Below, in pieces: positions 1-5,541 of a stretch of DNA of 5,541 bases (its first letter is position 1; the number at the start of each line of letters is the position of its first letter). A model generated the notes under the pieces. It was not told where the DNA came from. It worked only from the letters and a program-made list of their open reading frames with translations, and made no database searches. The position numbers and the translations under genes were made by a program. Source of the DNA: SZAS-79 sp038319115 (lineage in GTDB: Bacteria; Pseudomonadota; Gammaproteobacteria; Burkholderiales; SG8-39); NCBI GenBank assembly GCA_038319115.1, contig JBBQCV010000245.1, positions 1 to 5,541 on the forward strand, written 5' to 3'.

Positions 1-1053
1 GCGCGACGCGAATCGATCGCGCCGTTGCTGCAAACCTTTGGCCCCGGGCAACTGGTGGCGTGGGTACGCGACTTGGGCTTCCAGGTGTTTACGGGCACCT
101 CGGGCCGTGTGTTTCCGCAAGGCATGAAGGCTGCGCCGCTGCTGCGCACCTGGCTGCATCGGTTGCGCCAGGCAGGCGTGCGATTCCACCCGCGGCACCG
201 CTGGCGCGGCTGGAGCGACGAAGGTTTCCTGCGCTTTGATGCGCCTGAGGGCGAGGCCGTAGTGCGGGCCGATGCCACGGTCCTCGCGAATGGTGGCGCA
301 AGCTGGCCGAAGCTTGGGTCCGATGGGGCGTGGGTACCGCTGTTGTTGAAGCGCGACGTCCCAGTGATGCCGCTGCGGCCTGCCAACTGCGGCTTCGATG
401 TGACGAACGGCTGGAGCGAACACTTTCGCACGCGCTTCGCGGGCCAACCGCTGAAGCCGGTGGTGCTCACTTTTGCGGATTGCAACGGCACGGTATTTCG
501 CAGGCAGGGCGAGTTCGTGGTCACCGAGTCCGGCGTGGAAGGCAGTCTCGTCTACGCGGCGTCCGCGGGCATTCGCGATGAGATCGAAACTGCCGGCGCA
601 GCAACCATCCATCTCGACTTGCTGCCAGACCGGGAACTCGAACGTGTCACGCGCGAAGTTGCGCATCCGCGCGGCGCCCGGTCGATGTCTTCGCACTTGC
701 AAAGCCGCACCGGCATCAAGGGCGTGAAGATGGCCCTGTTGCGCGAGATCGTGCCGGCAGCGGACTTTGCCGATCCCAGGCGCCTTGGCGCAGCGATCAA
801 GGCGTTGCCCCTCAGCCTGATAGCGCCGCGACCGGTCGGCGAAGCGATCAGCACCGCCGGCGGAGTGCCGTTCGAAGCGCTCGACAAGGACCTGATGATT
901 CGCGCGCTGCCCGGGGTGTTCTGTGCCGGCGAGATGCTGGACTGGGAAGCGCCGACGGGCGGTTACCTGCTCACGGCGTGTTTCGCCACCGGTCGCGCCG
1001 CAGGGAACGGGGCGCTTGCCTGGCTGGATCGCCAAAGAGGCGAACCCGCATGA
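1..1053 (+). CDS. NAD(P)/FAD-dependent oxidoreductase, TIGR03862/HI0933-like flavoprotein (5' partial)
   Basis: The frame is open from base 1, so the gene starts upstream. 350 residues are visible and by comparison with family members roughly 60-70 N-terminal residues are missing, including the GxGxxG FAD-binding loop. Recognisable family blocks are GRVFP-xx-MKAAPLLR at visible residues 35-48, ANGGASWPKLGSDGAW around residues 96-111, ESGVEGSLVYAASAGIR in the middle, and the C-terminal FAD-contacting block CAGEMLDWEAPTGGYLL at 308-324. These match the HI0933/YhiN-type flavoproteins, subfamily TIGR03862, which are predicted soluble FAD proteins whose substrate is not known. The arrangement (N-terminal dinucleotide domain, inserted substrate domain, return to the FAD fold) is family knowledge; only the last two parts are seen here. 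The stop overlaps the start of the next gene (ATGA), suggesting co-translation with the GIY-YIG protein. An internal TTG at 25 should not be taken as the start, because homology continues upstream of it (the residues IAPLLQ). Confidence 0.9.
   Translation, partial: ARRESIAPLLQTFGPGQLVAWVRDLGFQVFTGTSGRVFPQGMKAAPLLRTWLHRLRQAGVRFHPRHRWRGWSDEGFLRFDAPEGEAVVRADATVLANGGASWPKLGSDGAWVPLLLKRDVPVMPLRPANCGFDVTNGWSEHFRTRFAGQPLKPVVLTFADCNGTVFRRQGEFVVTESGVEGSLVYAASAGIRDEIETAGAATIHLDLLPDRELERVTREVAHPRGARSMSSHLQSRTGIKGVKMALLREIVPAADFADPRRLGAAIKALPLSLIAPRPVGEAISTAGGVPFEALDKDLMIRALPGVFCAGEMLDWEAPTGGYLLTACFATGRAAGNGALAWLDRQRGEPA
1035..1040 (+). promoter_or_regulatory. Ribosome binding site for the GIY-YIG gene
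   Basis: AAGAGG lies inside the last codons of the flavoprotein gene, nine bases before the ATG at 1050. It supports that ATG over upstream in-frame alternatives, which would lie deep in the flavoprotein gene and add a sequence unlike the family. Confidence 0.6.
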
Positions 1054-1337
1054 AGGCGTGGTATCTCTACCTGCTCGAATGCGCCGACGGCAGCATCTAT
1101 ACCGGCATCACGGTCGACGTGGAGGCGCGCTATGCGGCGCACGCAACGGGCCGCGGCGCGCGCTATACGCGCTCGCATCCTCCGGCACGCTTGCTGGCGA
1201 GCATCGAATACCCGGATCGCGCTTCCGCATCGAAAGCCGAGTACGCGATGAAGCAACTCACCGCAGCGCAGAAACGTGCGTTGGCGAAAAAGTCTTCGTC
1301 AAAGCGCGCCGCGAAGCGCGTCAAGCCGCCGGGCTAG
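1050..1337 (+). CDS. GIY-YIG nuclease superfamily protein (YhbQ/UPF0213-like)
   Basis: A 95-residue single-domain protein, the usual size for short bacterial GIY-YIG proteins. The opening WYLYLLECADGSIYTGIT carries the two signature strands: Y5-L-Y7 in place of GIY and Y17-T-G19 in place of YIG. The catalytic arginine is R27 (VEAR), the family GRGARYTR block is at 34-41, and the catalytic glutamate is probably E64 in SKAEYAMKQL. All expected active-site positions are therefore occupied. After residue 75 the protein ends in a lysine/arginine/serine-rich tail that may help nucleic acid binding. The family hydrolyses phosphodiester bonds in DNA; short members of this type have been linked to DNA repair, but the cellular role of this one is unknown. 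The start is set by the ATGA overlap with the flavoprotein gene, by the AAGAGG upstream, and by the canonical N-terminus. A longer frame opening near 978 is rejected. The stop codon overlaps that of the convergent ycaO gene. Confidence 0.93.
   Translation: MKAWYLYLLECADGSIYTGITVDVEARYAAHATGRGARYTRSHPPARLLASIEYPDRASASKAEYAMKQLTAAQKRALAKKSSSKRAAKRVKPPG
1334..1337. other. Shared CTAG: overlapping convergent stop codons
   Basis: CTAG is its own reverse complement. Read on the + strand, 1335-1337 is the TAG stop of the GIY-YIG gene; read on the - strand, 1336-1334 is the TAG stop of ycaO. The two genes therefore end tail to tail with no intergenic DNA, and no hairpin-plus-T-run terminator is seen on either side. 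Read-through transcripts would be antisense to the opposing gene. Confidence 0.95.
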
Positions 1338-3046
1338 GCAAACAACTTGTCGTAGGCCGCCAGCAGCGTCTGGTGCATCGCGCTGCCCTGCATGTCCCCG
1401 CCGAGCGTGTCCAGCCCGAAAAACTTCTCGCTGCGCTCGAGCAGCCGCTGCGCCTGGGTTACGGTCCCGGCGCCGTACATCAGGTCGAGCGCGCGGCGGT
1501 GCCCGGTGATATCCCCGAGGTTCATCAGGCTTTCGATGCAGCGGTACACGAGCCGGCGGGCCGGCTCCATCTGCGCGTAGTGATGGATCCAGTCGCAGCC
1601 TTCGCGGGTCGCTTCCTCGTCGCCGATGGCGAGCGCCAGCAGGGTCTTGAGTTCGCCGATGCGCAGTTGTTTCCACACCGTCCCGAGCGGGATCGCGAGG
1701 CCGAGGATTTCCCATAGCGGCCGTTCGTCGTTCAGGTTCAGGGTCTGCAATTCGGCGAGCAACCCAGCCATTTCAGCCTCTTCCAGGTCGTGCAGCCGGA
1801 CCAGCGCGGGCCGGATCCTGTTGCCGACGCTGTTGTTTTCCCACTCGAGGTCCTCGACCGGGTAGATCTCCGACATTCCCGGCACGAGGATGCGGCAGCT
1901 GTACGCGCCTTGTTCGCTGAAGTCGGCGACGTAGATGTCCTTGCCTTCCGAGGCCACGCATTCGCATAGCCACGCGTAGTCTTCTGCCGTGGTGGTGCTG
2001 AAGTTCCAGTCGGTGAACGGGAAGTCGGGCTTGTCGCCGAGGAAATTCCAGCTGATCACGCCGCTGGAGTCGACGAAATGGATCTCCAGGTTGGACGGGA
2101 GCGTGATCTCTTCCATGTCGAAGCCGGGTTCCGGGAAGCCCTCGAGGGCATCGAGAGCCCGTCCCTGCAGCAGTTCGGTCAGCGCGCGCTCGAGCGCGAC
2201 CTCGAAGCGCGGGTGGGCGCCGAAGCTCGCAAAGCACCCCTGGTCTTTCGGGTGGAGAAGAGTCACGTTCATCACCGGGTAGCGGCCGCCGAGCGACGCG
2301 TCGCGTACGAGGATGCCGAATCCCGCCTCGCGCAGCCCCTTGATACCGGCCTGGATGCCGGGATAGCGGGCGATTACGTGATCCGGCACCTCGGGCAGGC
2401 ACAGCCCCTGGCTGATGATACGGGACTTGATGTGGCGTTCGAAGATCTCCGACAACGCCTGGCTGCGCGCTTCCATGAGGGTGTTGCCGGCCGCCATGCC
2501 GTTGCTTACATACAGGTTGCCGATGATGTTGACCGGGAACCAGGTCTGGGCGCCGTCGCGCAGGCGCGTGTAGGGCAGGGCGCAGATCCCGCGCGCCACG
2601 TTGCCTGAATTGAGGTCGACCAGCACCTCGCGATCGATCTCGTTGCCGGGATTGTAGAAAGCATGCAGTTCGGGATTGAGCAGTTCCGCCGGCCAGTCCG
2701 GCTCGCCGGTGGGCGCGAACCAGCGCTCCTGCGGGTAATGCACGAAGTCCCCGCCGGCGCGGGTTGCACCGAGGTAGAAGTGGGTCCAGAAATAATGCGT
2801 GTTCAGGCGCTCGAAGAATTCGCCAAGCGCGCTCGCGCGGGCCGCCAGCTTGGTGGCGCCCTTGCCGTTGGAAAACAGCATCGGGCACTCTCGGTCGCGG
2901 ACGTGCACCGACCAGATCGATTCGACCGGGTTCAGCCACGACGATTCGTCCATGTGGAAGCCACGCGCGGCGAGCTTGGCCTGCATCGTCGCGATGGTCG
3001 ATTCGAGCGAGGCGTCTTTGCCTGGGATGAAGCTTTCGGTGGGCAT
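1334..3046 (-). CDS. ycaO: YcaO-domain protein, E. coli YcaO type (non-TOMM, ATP-dependent)
   Basis: A 570-residue protein that aligns along nearly its whole length with E. coli YcaO (586 residues as I recall it), from the N-terminal FIPGKDASLE (E. coli FIPGKDAALE) to the C-terminal helical region. YcaO enzymes use ATP to activate a peptide amide oxygen. Ligands matching those reported for the E. coli nucleotide site are present, one residue offset: E76 and E79 in LGEFFER, N188 and E192 in GNTLMEA, and E200, E203 and R204 in SEIFER. Other conserved blocks are SWLNPVESIWSVHVRD (36-51), NIIGNLYVSNGMAAGN (173-188), CFASFGAHP (271-279), ELLQGR (291-296) and SCRILVPGMSEIYP (383-396). Residues from about 420 onward form the helical C-terminal region; there is no proline-rich PxPxP end as in azoline-forming cyclodehydratases. 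In E. coli the gene has been genetically linked to RimO-dependent methylthiolation of ribosomal protein S12; its direct substrate is unsettled. ATG at 3046 is chosen because it matches the E. coli N-terminus, although the frame stays open to 3427. It is the last gene of the - strand cluster, 35 bases after its neighbour. Confidence 0.95.
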   Translation of the reverse strand: MPTESFIPGKDASLESTIATMQAKLAARGFHMDESSWLNPVESIWSVHVRDRECPMLFSNGKGATKLAARASALGEFFERLNTHYFWTHFYLGATRAGGDFVHYPQERWFAPTGEPDWPAELLNPELHAFYNPGNEIDREVLVDLNSGNVARGICALPYTRLRDGAQTWFPVNIIGNLYVSNGMAAGNTLMEARSQALSEIFERHIKSRIISQGLCLPEVPDHVIARYPGIQAGIKGLREAGFGILVRDASLGGRYPVMNVTLLHPKDQGCFASFGAHPRFEVALERALTELLQGRALDALEGFPEPGFDMEEITLPSNLEIHFVDSSGVISWNFLGDKPDFPFTDWNFSTTTAEDYAWLCECVASEGKDIYVADFSEQGAYSCRILVPGMSEIYPVEDLEWENNSVGNRIRPALVRLHDLEEAEMAGLLAELQTLNLNDERPLWEILGLAIPLGTVWKQLRIGELKTLLALAIGDEEATREGCDWIHHYAQMEPARRLVYRCIESLMNLGDITGHRRALDLMYGAGTVTQAQRLLERSEKFFGLDTLGGDMQGSAMHQTLLAAYDKLFA

Positions 3047-3081
3047 CGGGGTGTCCCGGACGGTTGGGAAAGGGGCAGCCT

Positions 3082-4323
3082 TCAGCTTTTTCGGGCGGGA
3101 ATCTTGATATGGCAGTGCTCGGCGAGAATCCTCACTACGGGCTCGAGCGCGCCTTCCGGATCCTGCAGGATCAACTGCTCGATCATCTCCGGGTAGAACT
3201 CGTCCTCCCACAGCGAGATCAGCCCGTCGACCATCTGGTGCGGCGCGCAGGCCAGGATGAATGCAGGGGCTGCGTCCACGGCCGGGCCGGCTGCCCGGAT
3301 GGCGCGGATCGCCGCACGCGCTTCGGCCGCTGAGATGGCGGGCTTGGGCGGCTTGCCCGCGGCCAGGCACAGGAAGACGGTGTTCATCGAGTCGGTATCG
3401 GTCTTGCCCTTGGTGACCTTGCGCCACTCGTCGGTGACCAGCGTGTCGTACTCCCCGACACCGTACGAGAGCGAGAAATGGTGGAAGCGATCGTGGTATT
3501 CGCGCACCAGCTCATCGAACGCAATGCTGGTGTCGCAGATGCGCGGCAGGTCCTTGGCCACGATGCGATTGAGGTGCCTCTCGGCCACGGCGCGATGCGC
3601 CTCGGGGACGTCAGCGAGCAGGGTTTCGGGAAGCGCGCGTTTTTTCTTCGAGCGGCGCATGGCCTTGAAGAAGGCCTTGATCTCCTCGGCGCCGAGCAGG
3701 CCGCCTTCCTCGCGCCTGGCGATGCGCGTGAGCAGGCACGCATCCAGCACGCTTTCGGCGGATTCGCCAAACAGGGCCTCGCGCGAAAGCTCCATCACGT
3801 CGGCAAACCAGAGCGCCGCCTCGATTTCGTCCCCGCAGGTCTGGCGCTCGGCGAGGCGGGCCCGGTACTCCACCACGCTCCACTGCTCCCCCAGTGTGCG
3901 ATCGCGCAGGAATTCGCGCACGTCGTGCGGTTCCGCAGGCTCGTGGATGGTCGAATCGGTGGGCATCGCGTAAAGCGCCTTCAGCATCTGCGAGCCGCCG
4001 CGTGAGTGCGACAGGAACGAGTTCTCCTGCAGGGAGCGGGCCGCGCGGTTGAGGCTGCCGTTCGACAAGTGCTCCAGGTAAAGGCTTGCAAGGTAGACCA
4101 TGCGCTCGAGCGCCTCGTCCAGATCGGTGCGCAGGTGGGCCGTGCCGAAGAAGTCGGCGATCTGGACGATGCCCTTGGCGCCTTCGGAGCGCATGGCGTC
4201 GAGTTTGTCCGAGTCGATGAGGCCGTTCTTGAGCCCGTGGTCCAGCGCGCGGGCGAAGTACGGGCGGTCGTCGTAGGAGGCCAGCGACTGCGGCGAGGCG
4301 GGCACGGTCATTGCGTCGCTCAA
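3082..4323 (-). CDS. Conserved-looking hypothetical protein, mostly alpha-helical, upstream of ycaO
   Basis: A 413-residue protein that I do not recognise. It has no signal peptide or membrane segment and should be cytoplasmic. Residues 17-120 are amphipathic helices, with LDEALERMVYLASLYLEHL at 68-86 the clearest, followed by a segment rich in E, R and W to 205. A short basic patch RRSKKKR lies at 223-229. Residues 265-300 carry an aromatic/histidine cluster (EYHDRFHHFSLSYGVGEYD), and a GKGKT-like P-loop is absent: KGKTDTDS at 305-312 lacks the preceding glycine pattern. The last 80 residues are alanine-rich helices ending HIKIPARKS. Six cysteines are scattered without CxxC pairing. Amino-acid composition is ordinary, unlike the arginine-rich readings of other frames. 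The start TTG at 4323 is preferred because it overlaps the preceding stop (TTGA) and has GGAAGAG eight bases upstream; the alternative ATG at 4311 (residue 5) lies 20 bases from that site. Tight linkage to ycaO suggests a shared function, but this is inference. Confidence 0.83.
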   Translation of the reverse strand: MSDAMTVPASPQSLASYDDRPYFARALDHGLKNGLIDSDKLDAMRSEGAKGIVQIADFFGTAHLRTDLDEALERMVYLASLYLEHLSNGSLNRAARSLQENSFLSHSRGGSQMLKALYAMPTDSTIHEPAEPHDVREFLRDRTLGEQWSVVEYRARLAERQTCGDEIEAALWFADVMELSREALFGESAESVLDACLLTRIARREEGGLLGAEEIKAFFKAMRRSKKKRALPETLLADVPEAHRAVAERHLNRIVAKDLPRICDTSIAFDELVREYHDRFHHFSLSYGVGEYDTLVTDEWRKVTKGKTDTDSMNTVFLCLAAGKPPKPAISAAEARAAIRAIRAAGPAVDAAPAFILACAPHQMVDGLISLWEDEFYPEMIEQLILQDPEGALEPVVRILAEHCHIKIPARKS

Positions 4324-5057
4324 AGCGCGGACTCTTCCACGGGCGAGCGTCCCGGGGCCCTGGGCGCATCCGCCGAGCCCTCGGCGCCTTGCCCGGTCTC
4401 GACTGCGGGCGCGGCGGCTTCCTCGGCGGCGCGGCTGCGCGCAGAGAGGATCTGGAACACATGGAAGAATTCGTCAGGGAAGTGGTGGGCCAGGCGCCAG
4501 GTGAGTTCCATCCAGTCCCCGTCGCTGACCTCGTCCAGCCCCACCCCGCCCTTGGGCATCTCGAAGTGGTCTTCGCGCACGGAGTCGTCCTCCTCGTCCT
4601 TCGGCGTGCGCTCTTCTTCGATGAGCGCGAAGCTGCCGGTGGCCTTGAAAACCGCCAGCTCGTCGAAGCGCTCGTCGAGGTAGTCGGCAAGCACCTCCAG
4701 CCCGAGGTCCTTCTGGGCCAGGGCCTCGATGAAGTCGTCCGGCGCGACGTCCTCGCGAAAGACCACCGAGTTGATCATCGAGCGCAGGCGGTCCCGGTTG
4801 CGTTCGGCATACAGCCTTTCCATGATCACCGCATCGGCGAACTGCCTGGGCGTCACGAGCAGGTTGATGAGCGAGGGCTTGGCCGAGTCGTACTCGCGCA
4901 TGATGGCCAGCAGGTCCTTCGGCGCGAGCTGGTCGAGCACCGTGACCAGCGCGGTATCGCCTTCGCTTTCGACCAGGTCGACCAGCGCCGACTCCGCGGC
5001 GACGATATCGCCGGCATGGATGAGCGCGGAAGCTTTGAGGACTACAGGATGTGCCAT
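4320..5057 (-). CDS. Hypothetical acidic, helical protein (245 aa)
   Basis: I do not recognise this protein with confidence. Residues 1-135 look like stacked short helices: AGDIVAAESALVDLVES at 15-31 has a TPR-like feel, then LDQLAPKDLLAIMREYD (41-57) and the pair LRSMINSVVFREDVAPDDFIEAL (91-113) and LGLEVLADYLDERFDEL (118-134). A strongly acidic linker follows (TPKDEEDDSVREDHFE, 151-166), then a second small segment with DWMELTWRLAHHFPDEFFHVFQIL at 181-204. The last 40 residues are rich in A, E, G and P and are probably disordered. No signal peptide, membrane helix or cysteine is seen, so it should be a soluble cytoplasmic protein, plausibly a protein-protein interaction factor. The helical-layer pattern and acidic linker remind me faintly of DUF6178 proteins of deltaproteobacteria; that is a guess. 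The ATG at 5057 has AAGG seven bases upstream. Its stop overlaps the TTG start of the next gene, implying translational coupling. Confidence 0.83.
   Translation of the reverse strand: MAHPVVLKASALIHAGDIVAAESALVDLVESEGDTALVTVLDQLAPKDLLAIMREYDSAKPSLINLLVTPRQFADAVIMERLYAERNRDRLRSMINSVVFREDVAPDDFIEALAQKDLGLEVLADYLDERFDELAVFKATGSFALIEEERTPKDEEDDSVREDHFEMPKGGVGLDEVSDGDWMELTWRLAHHFPDEFFHVFQILSARSRAAEEAAAPAVETGQGAEGSADAPRAPGRSPVEESAL
4332..4338 (-). promoter_or_regulatory. Ribosome binding site favouring a TTG start
   Basis: On the - strand this reads GGAAGAG, eight bases before TTG at 4323. The spacing suits the TTG and is too long (20 bases) for the ATG at 4311, which itself has no purine-rich stretch close upstream. 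It lies inside the end of the preceding gene. Confidence 0.55.
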
Positions 5058-5064
5058 GGGTTTA

Positions 5065-5068
5065 CCTT
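5065..5068 (-). promoter_or_regulatory. Ribosome binding site in the 36-base gap
   Basis: On the - strand AAGG sits seven bases before ATG 5057, within TCAAGGTAAACCC. It is the only recognisable signal in the gap 5058-5093. No -35/-10 pair or terminator hairpin is evident there, so the two genes are most simply read as one transcript. Confidence 0.55.
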
Positions 5069-5093
5069 GAAATCGTCTTTGCTGAATGCGTGG

Positions 5094-5541
5094 CTAGCTG
5101 CGGCGATCGAAGCCCTGCTCGCTCAAATAGTCCTCGCCGGCTTCGGCCAGGTCCGGGCTGTCGCCGGAGTCGTCGTCCCCGGCCTCGCGGCGCTCCTCGG
5201 ATTCCCGTGCGGGTTCGGCCTCCACCTGGTTCCCGGCGCCGGGCACCGACGAGATGTATTCAAGGCCCGCTGCGATGAGCATGAAACGCTCGCCGCCGGG
5301 ACTCGCCAGGGCGTGCTGCGCGAGCGAGCTGGCCCAGGGCTCGAGGCCTGCCGCAGGCGCCACGTCCTCCCAGGCGGGAAAGTCGTCGGGATGGGCGGCG
5401 ACCAGTTGGTCGAACACGGCCTTGACCTCGAACCGGAATCCGTCGCGGAACGCGGGCGCGACCATGACGGGGTCGAACTCGCACATCGGCATGAGGTCGG
5501 CGAACTGGTCACGCTTGACCTTCAGGCGCGACGCCAGCACG
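5094..5541 (-). CDS. Hypothetical protein with acidic C-terminal tail (5' partial)
   Basis: The frame is open to the right edge, so only the last roughly 148 residues are seen and the start is unknown; the GTG at 5540 is probably just an internal valine. Visible residues 1-95 appear folded and helical, with FDPVMVAPAFRDGFRFEVKA, a DDFPAWEDVAPAAGLEPWA stretch and GGERFMLIAAGLEYIS. From about residue 100 the chain becomes a low-complexity acidic tail (EAEPARESEERREAGDDD and on), ending GEDYLSEQGFDRRS. The tail is likely disordered and strongly negatively charged. I recognise no family or catalytic motif. It precedes the 245-residue gene by 36 bases on the same strand, and both share an acidic, helical character, so it is probably the same operon and possibly the same complex. 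Confidence 0.8.
   Translation of the reverse strand, partial: VLASRLKVKRDQFADLMPMCEFDPVMVAPAFRDGFRFEVKAVFDQLVAAHPDDFPAWEDVAPAAGLEPWASSLAQHALASPGGERFMLIAAGLEYISSVPGAGNQVEAEPARESEERREAGDDDSGDSPDLAEAGEDYLSEQGFDRRS

Noticed and set aside
978..1049. Longer N-terminus for the GIY-YIG protein
   Set aside because: The added 24 residues are arginine-rich and lie within the flavoprotein C-terminus; the family begins directly with the strand WYLYLLEC.
1280..1337. GC-rich near-repeat (GCGCGCCGCGAAGCGCG) as a terminator before the CTAG
   Set aside because: No T-run follows on either strand, and the sequence is simply lysine/arginine/alanine codons of the GIY-YIG tail.
923..1717. 264-residue open frame on the + strand
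   Set aside because: Covers the end of the flavoprotein gene, the GIY-YIG gene and antisense ycaO, all with recognised families; no family resemblance in this frame.
1773..2939. 388-residue open frame on the - strand within ycaO
   Set aside because: Arginine-, proline- and alanine-rich composition typical of an out-of-frame reading in GC-rich DNA; it lies wholly within the well-supported ycaO gene.
2078..3196. Open frames of about 176 residues on the + strand opposite ycaO
   Set aside because: Mirror readings of ycaO codons with no ribosome site or recognisable motif.
3303..3410. Possible P-loop ATPase in the 413-residue protein (KGKTDTDS)
   Set aside because: The preceding GxxxxG spacing is missing and no Walker B strand follows, so a nucleotide-binding claim is not supported.
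3047..3427. N-terminal extension of YcaO by 127 residues
   Set aside because: It would overlap the preceding gene by about 345 bases, has low-complexity arginine-rich content, and the E. coli protein begins at the equivalent of the ATG at 3046.
3478..4683. Open frames of 175 and 225 residues on the + strand opposite the hypothetical genes
   Set aside because: Antisense shadows. The alternative that these are the true genes is disfavoured because the - strand products are longer, fit together with short junctions, and carry suitable ribosome sites.
3611..4690. 359-residue open frame on the - strand across the two hypothetical genes
   Set aside because: Arginine/proline/serine-rich shadow spanning the junction of two genes that have ordinary composition, ribosome sites and a tight overlap.

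Overview
The window is GC-rich, ordinary-looking proteobacterial chromosome. A TIGR03862-type flavoprotein, a short GIY-YIG protein and an Escherichia coli-like YcaO together point to a beta- or gammaproteobacterium. Betaproteobacteria seems most likely, but this is inference; no rRNA or other phylogenetic marker is present. Coding density is nearly complete, the longest gap between genes is 36 bases, and I see no mobile element, tRNA, rRNA or CRISPR array.

Left part, + strand (1-1337): the 3' portion of an NAD(P)/FAD-dependent oxidoreductase of the HI0933/YhiN-like class, whose N-terminal Rossmann FAD motif lies outside the window. It overlaps by an ATGA junction a 95-residue GIY-YIG nuclease-superfamily protein. 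These two genes look translationally coupled.

Right part, - strand (read right to left, 5541-1334): an apparent four-gene operon. The order is a 5'-truncated gene with a very acidic C-terminal tail, a 245-residue helical and acidic protein, a 413-residue helical protein, and finally ycaO. Gaps are 36 bases, a 4-base overlap, and 35 bases. The first three are not recognised with confidence. YcaO is an ATP-dependent amide-backbone-activating enzyme; its nucleotide and Mg-binding residues are all present and align with the E. coli protein. Its usual partners (TfuA, or E1-like/ocin-ThiF-like proteins) are not in the window.

The two transcription units converge with no space between them: the stop codons of the GIY-YIG gene and of ycaO share the palindrome CTAG at 1334-1337, so any terminator must lie inside coding sequence.

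The most interesting point is the conserved-looking operon of three uncharacterised, mostly alpha-helical, acidic proteins leading into a non-TOMM YcaO. Whether they are substrate, partner or bystander cannot be told from this sequence alone.
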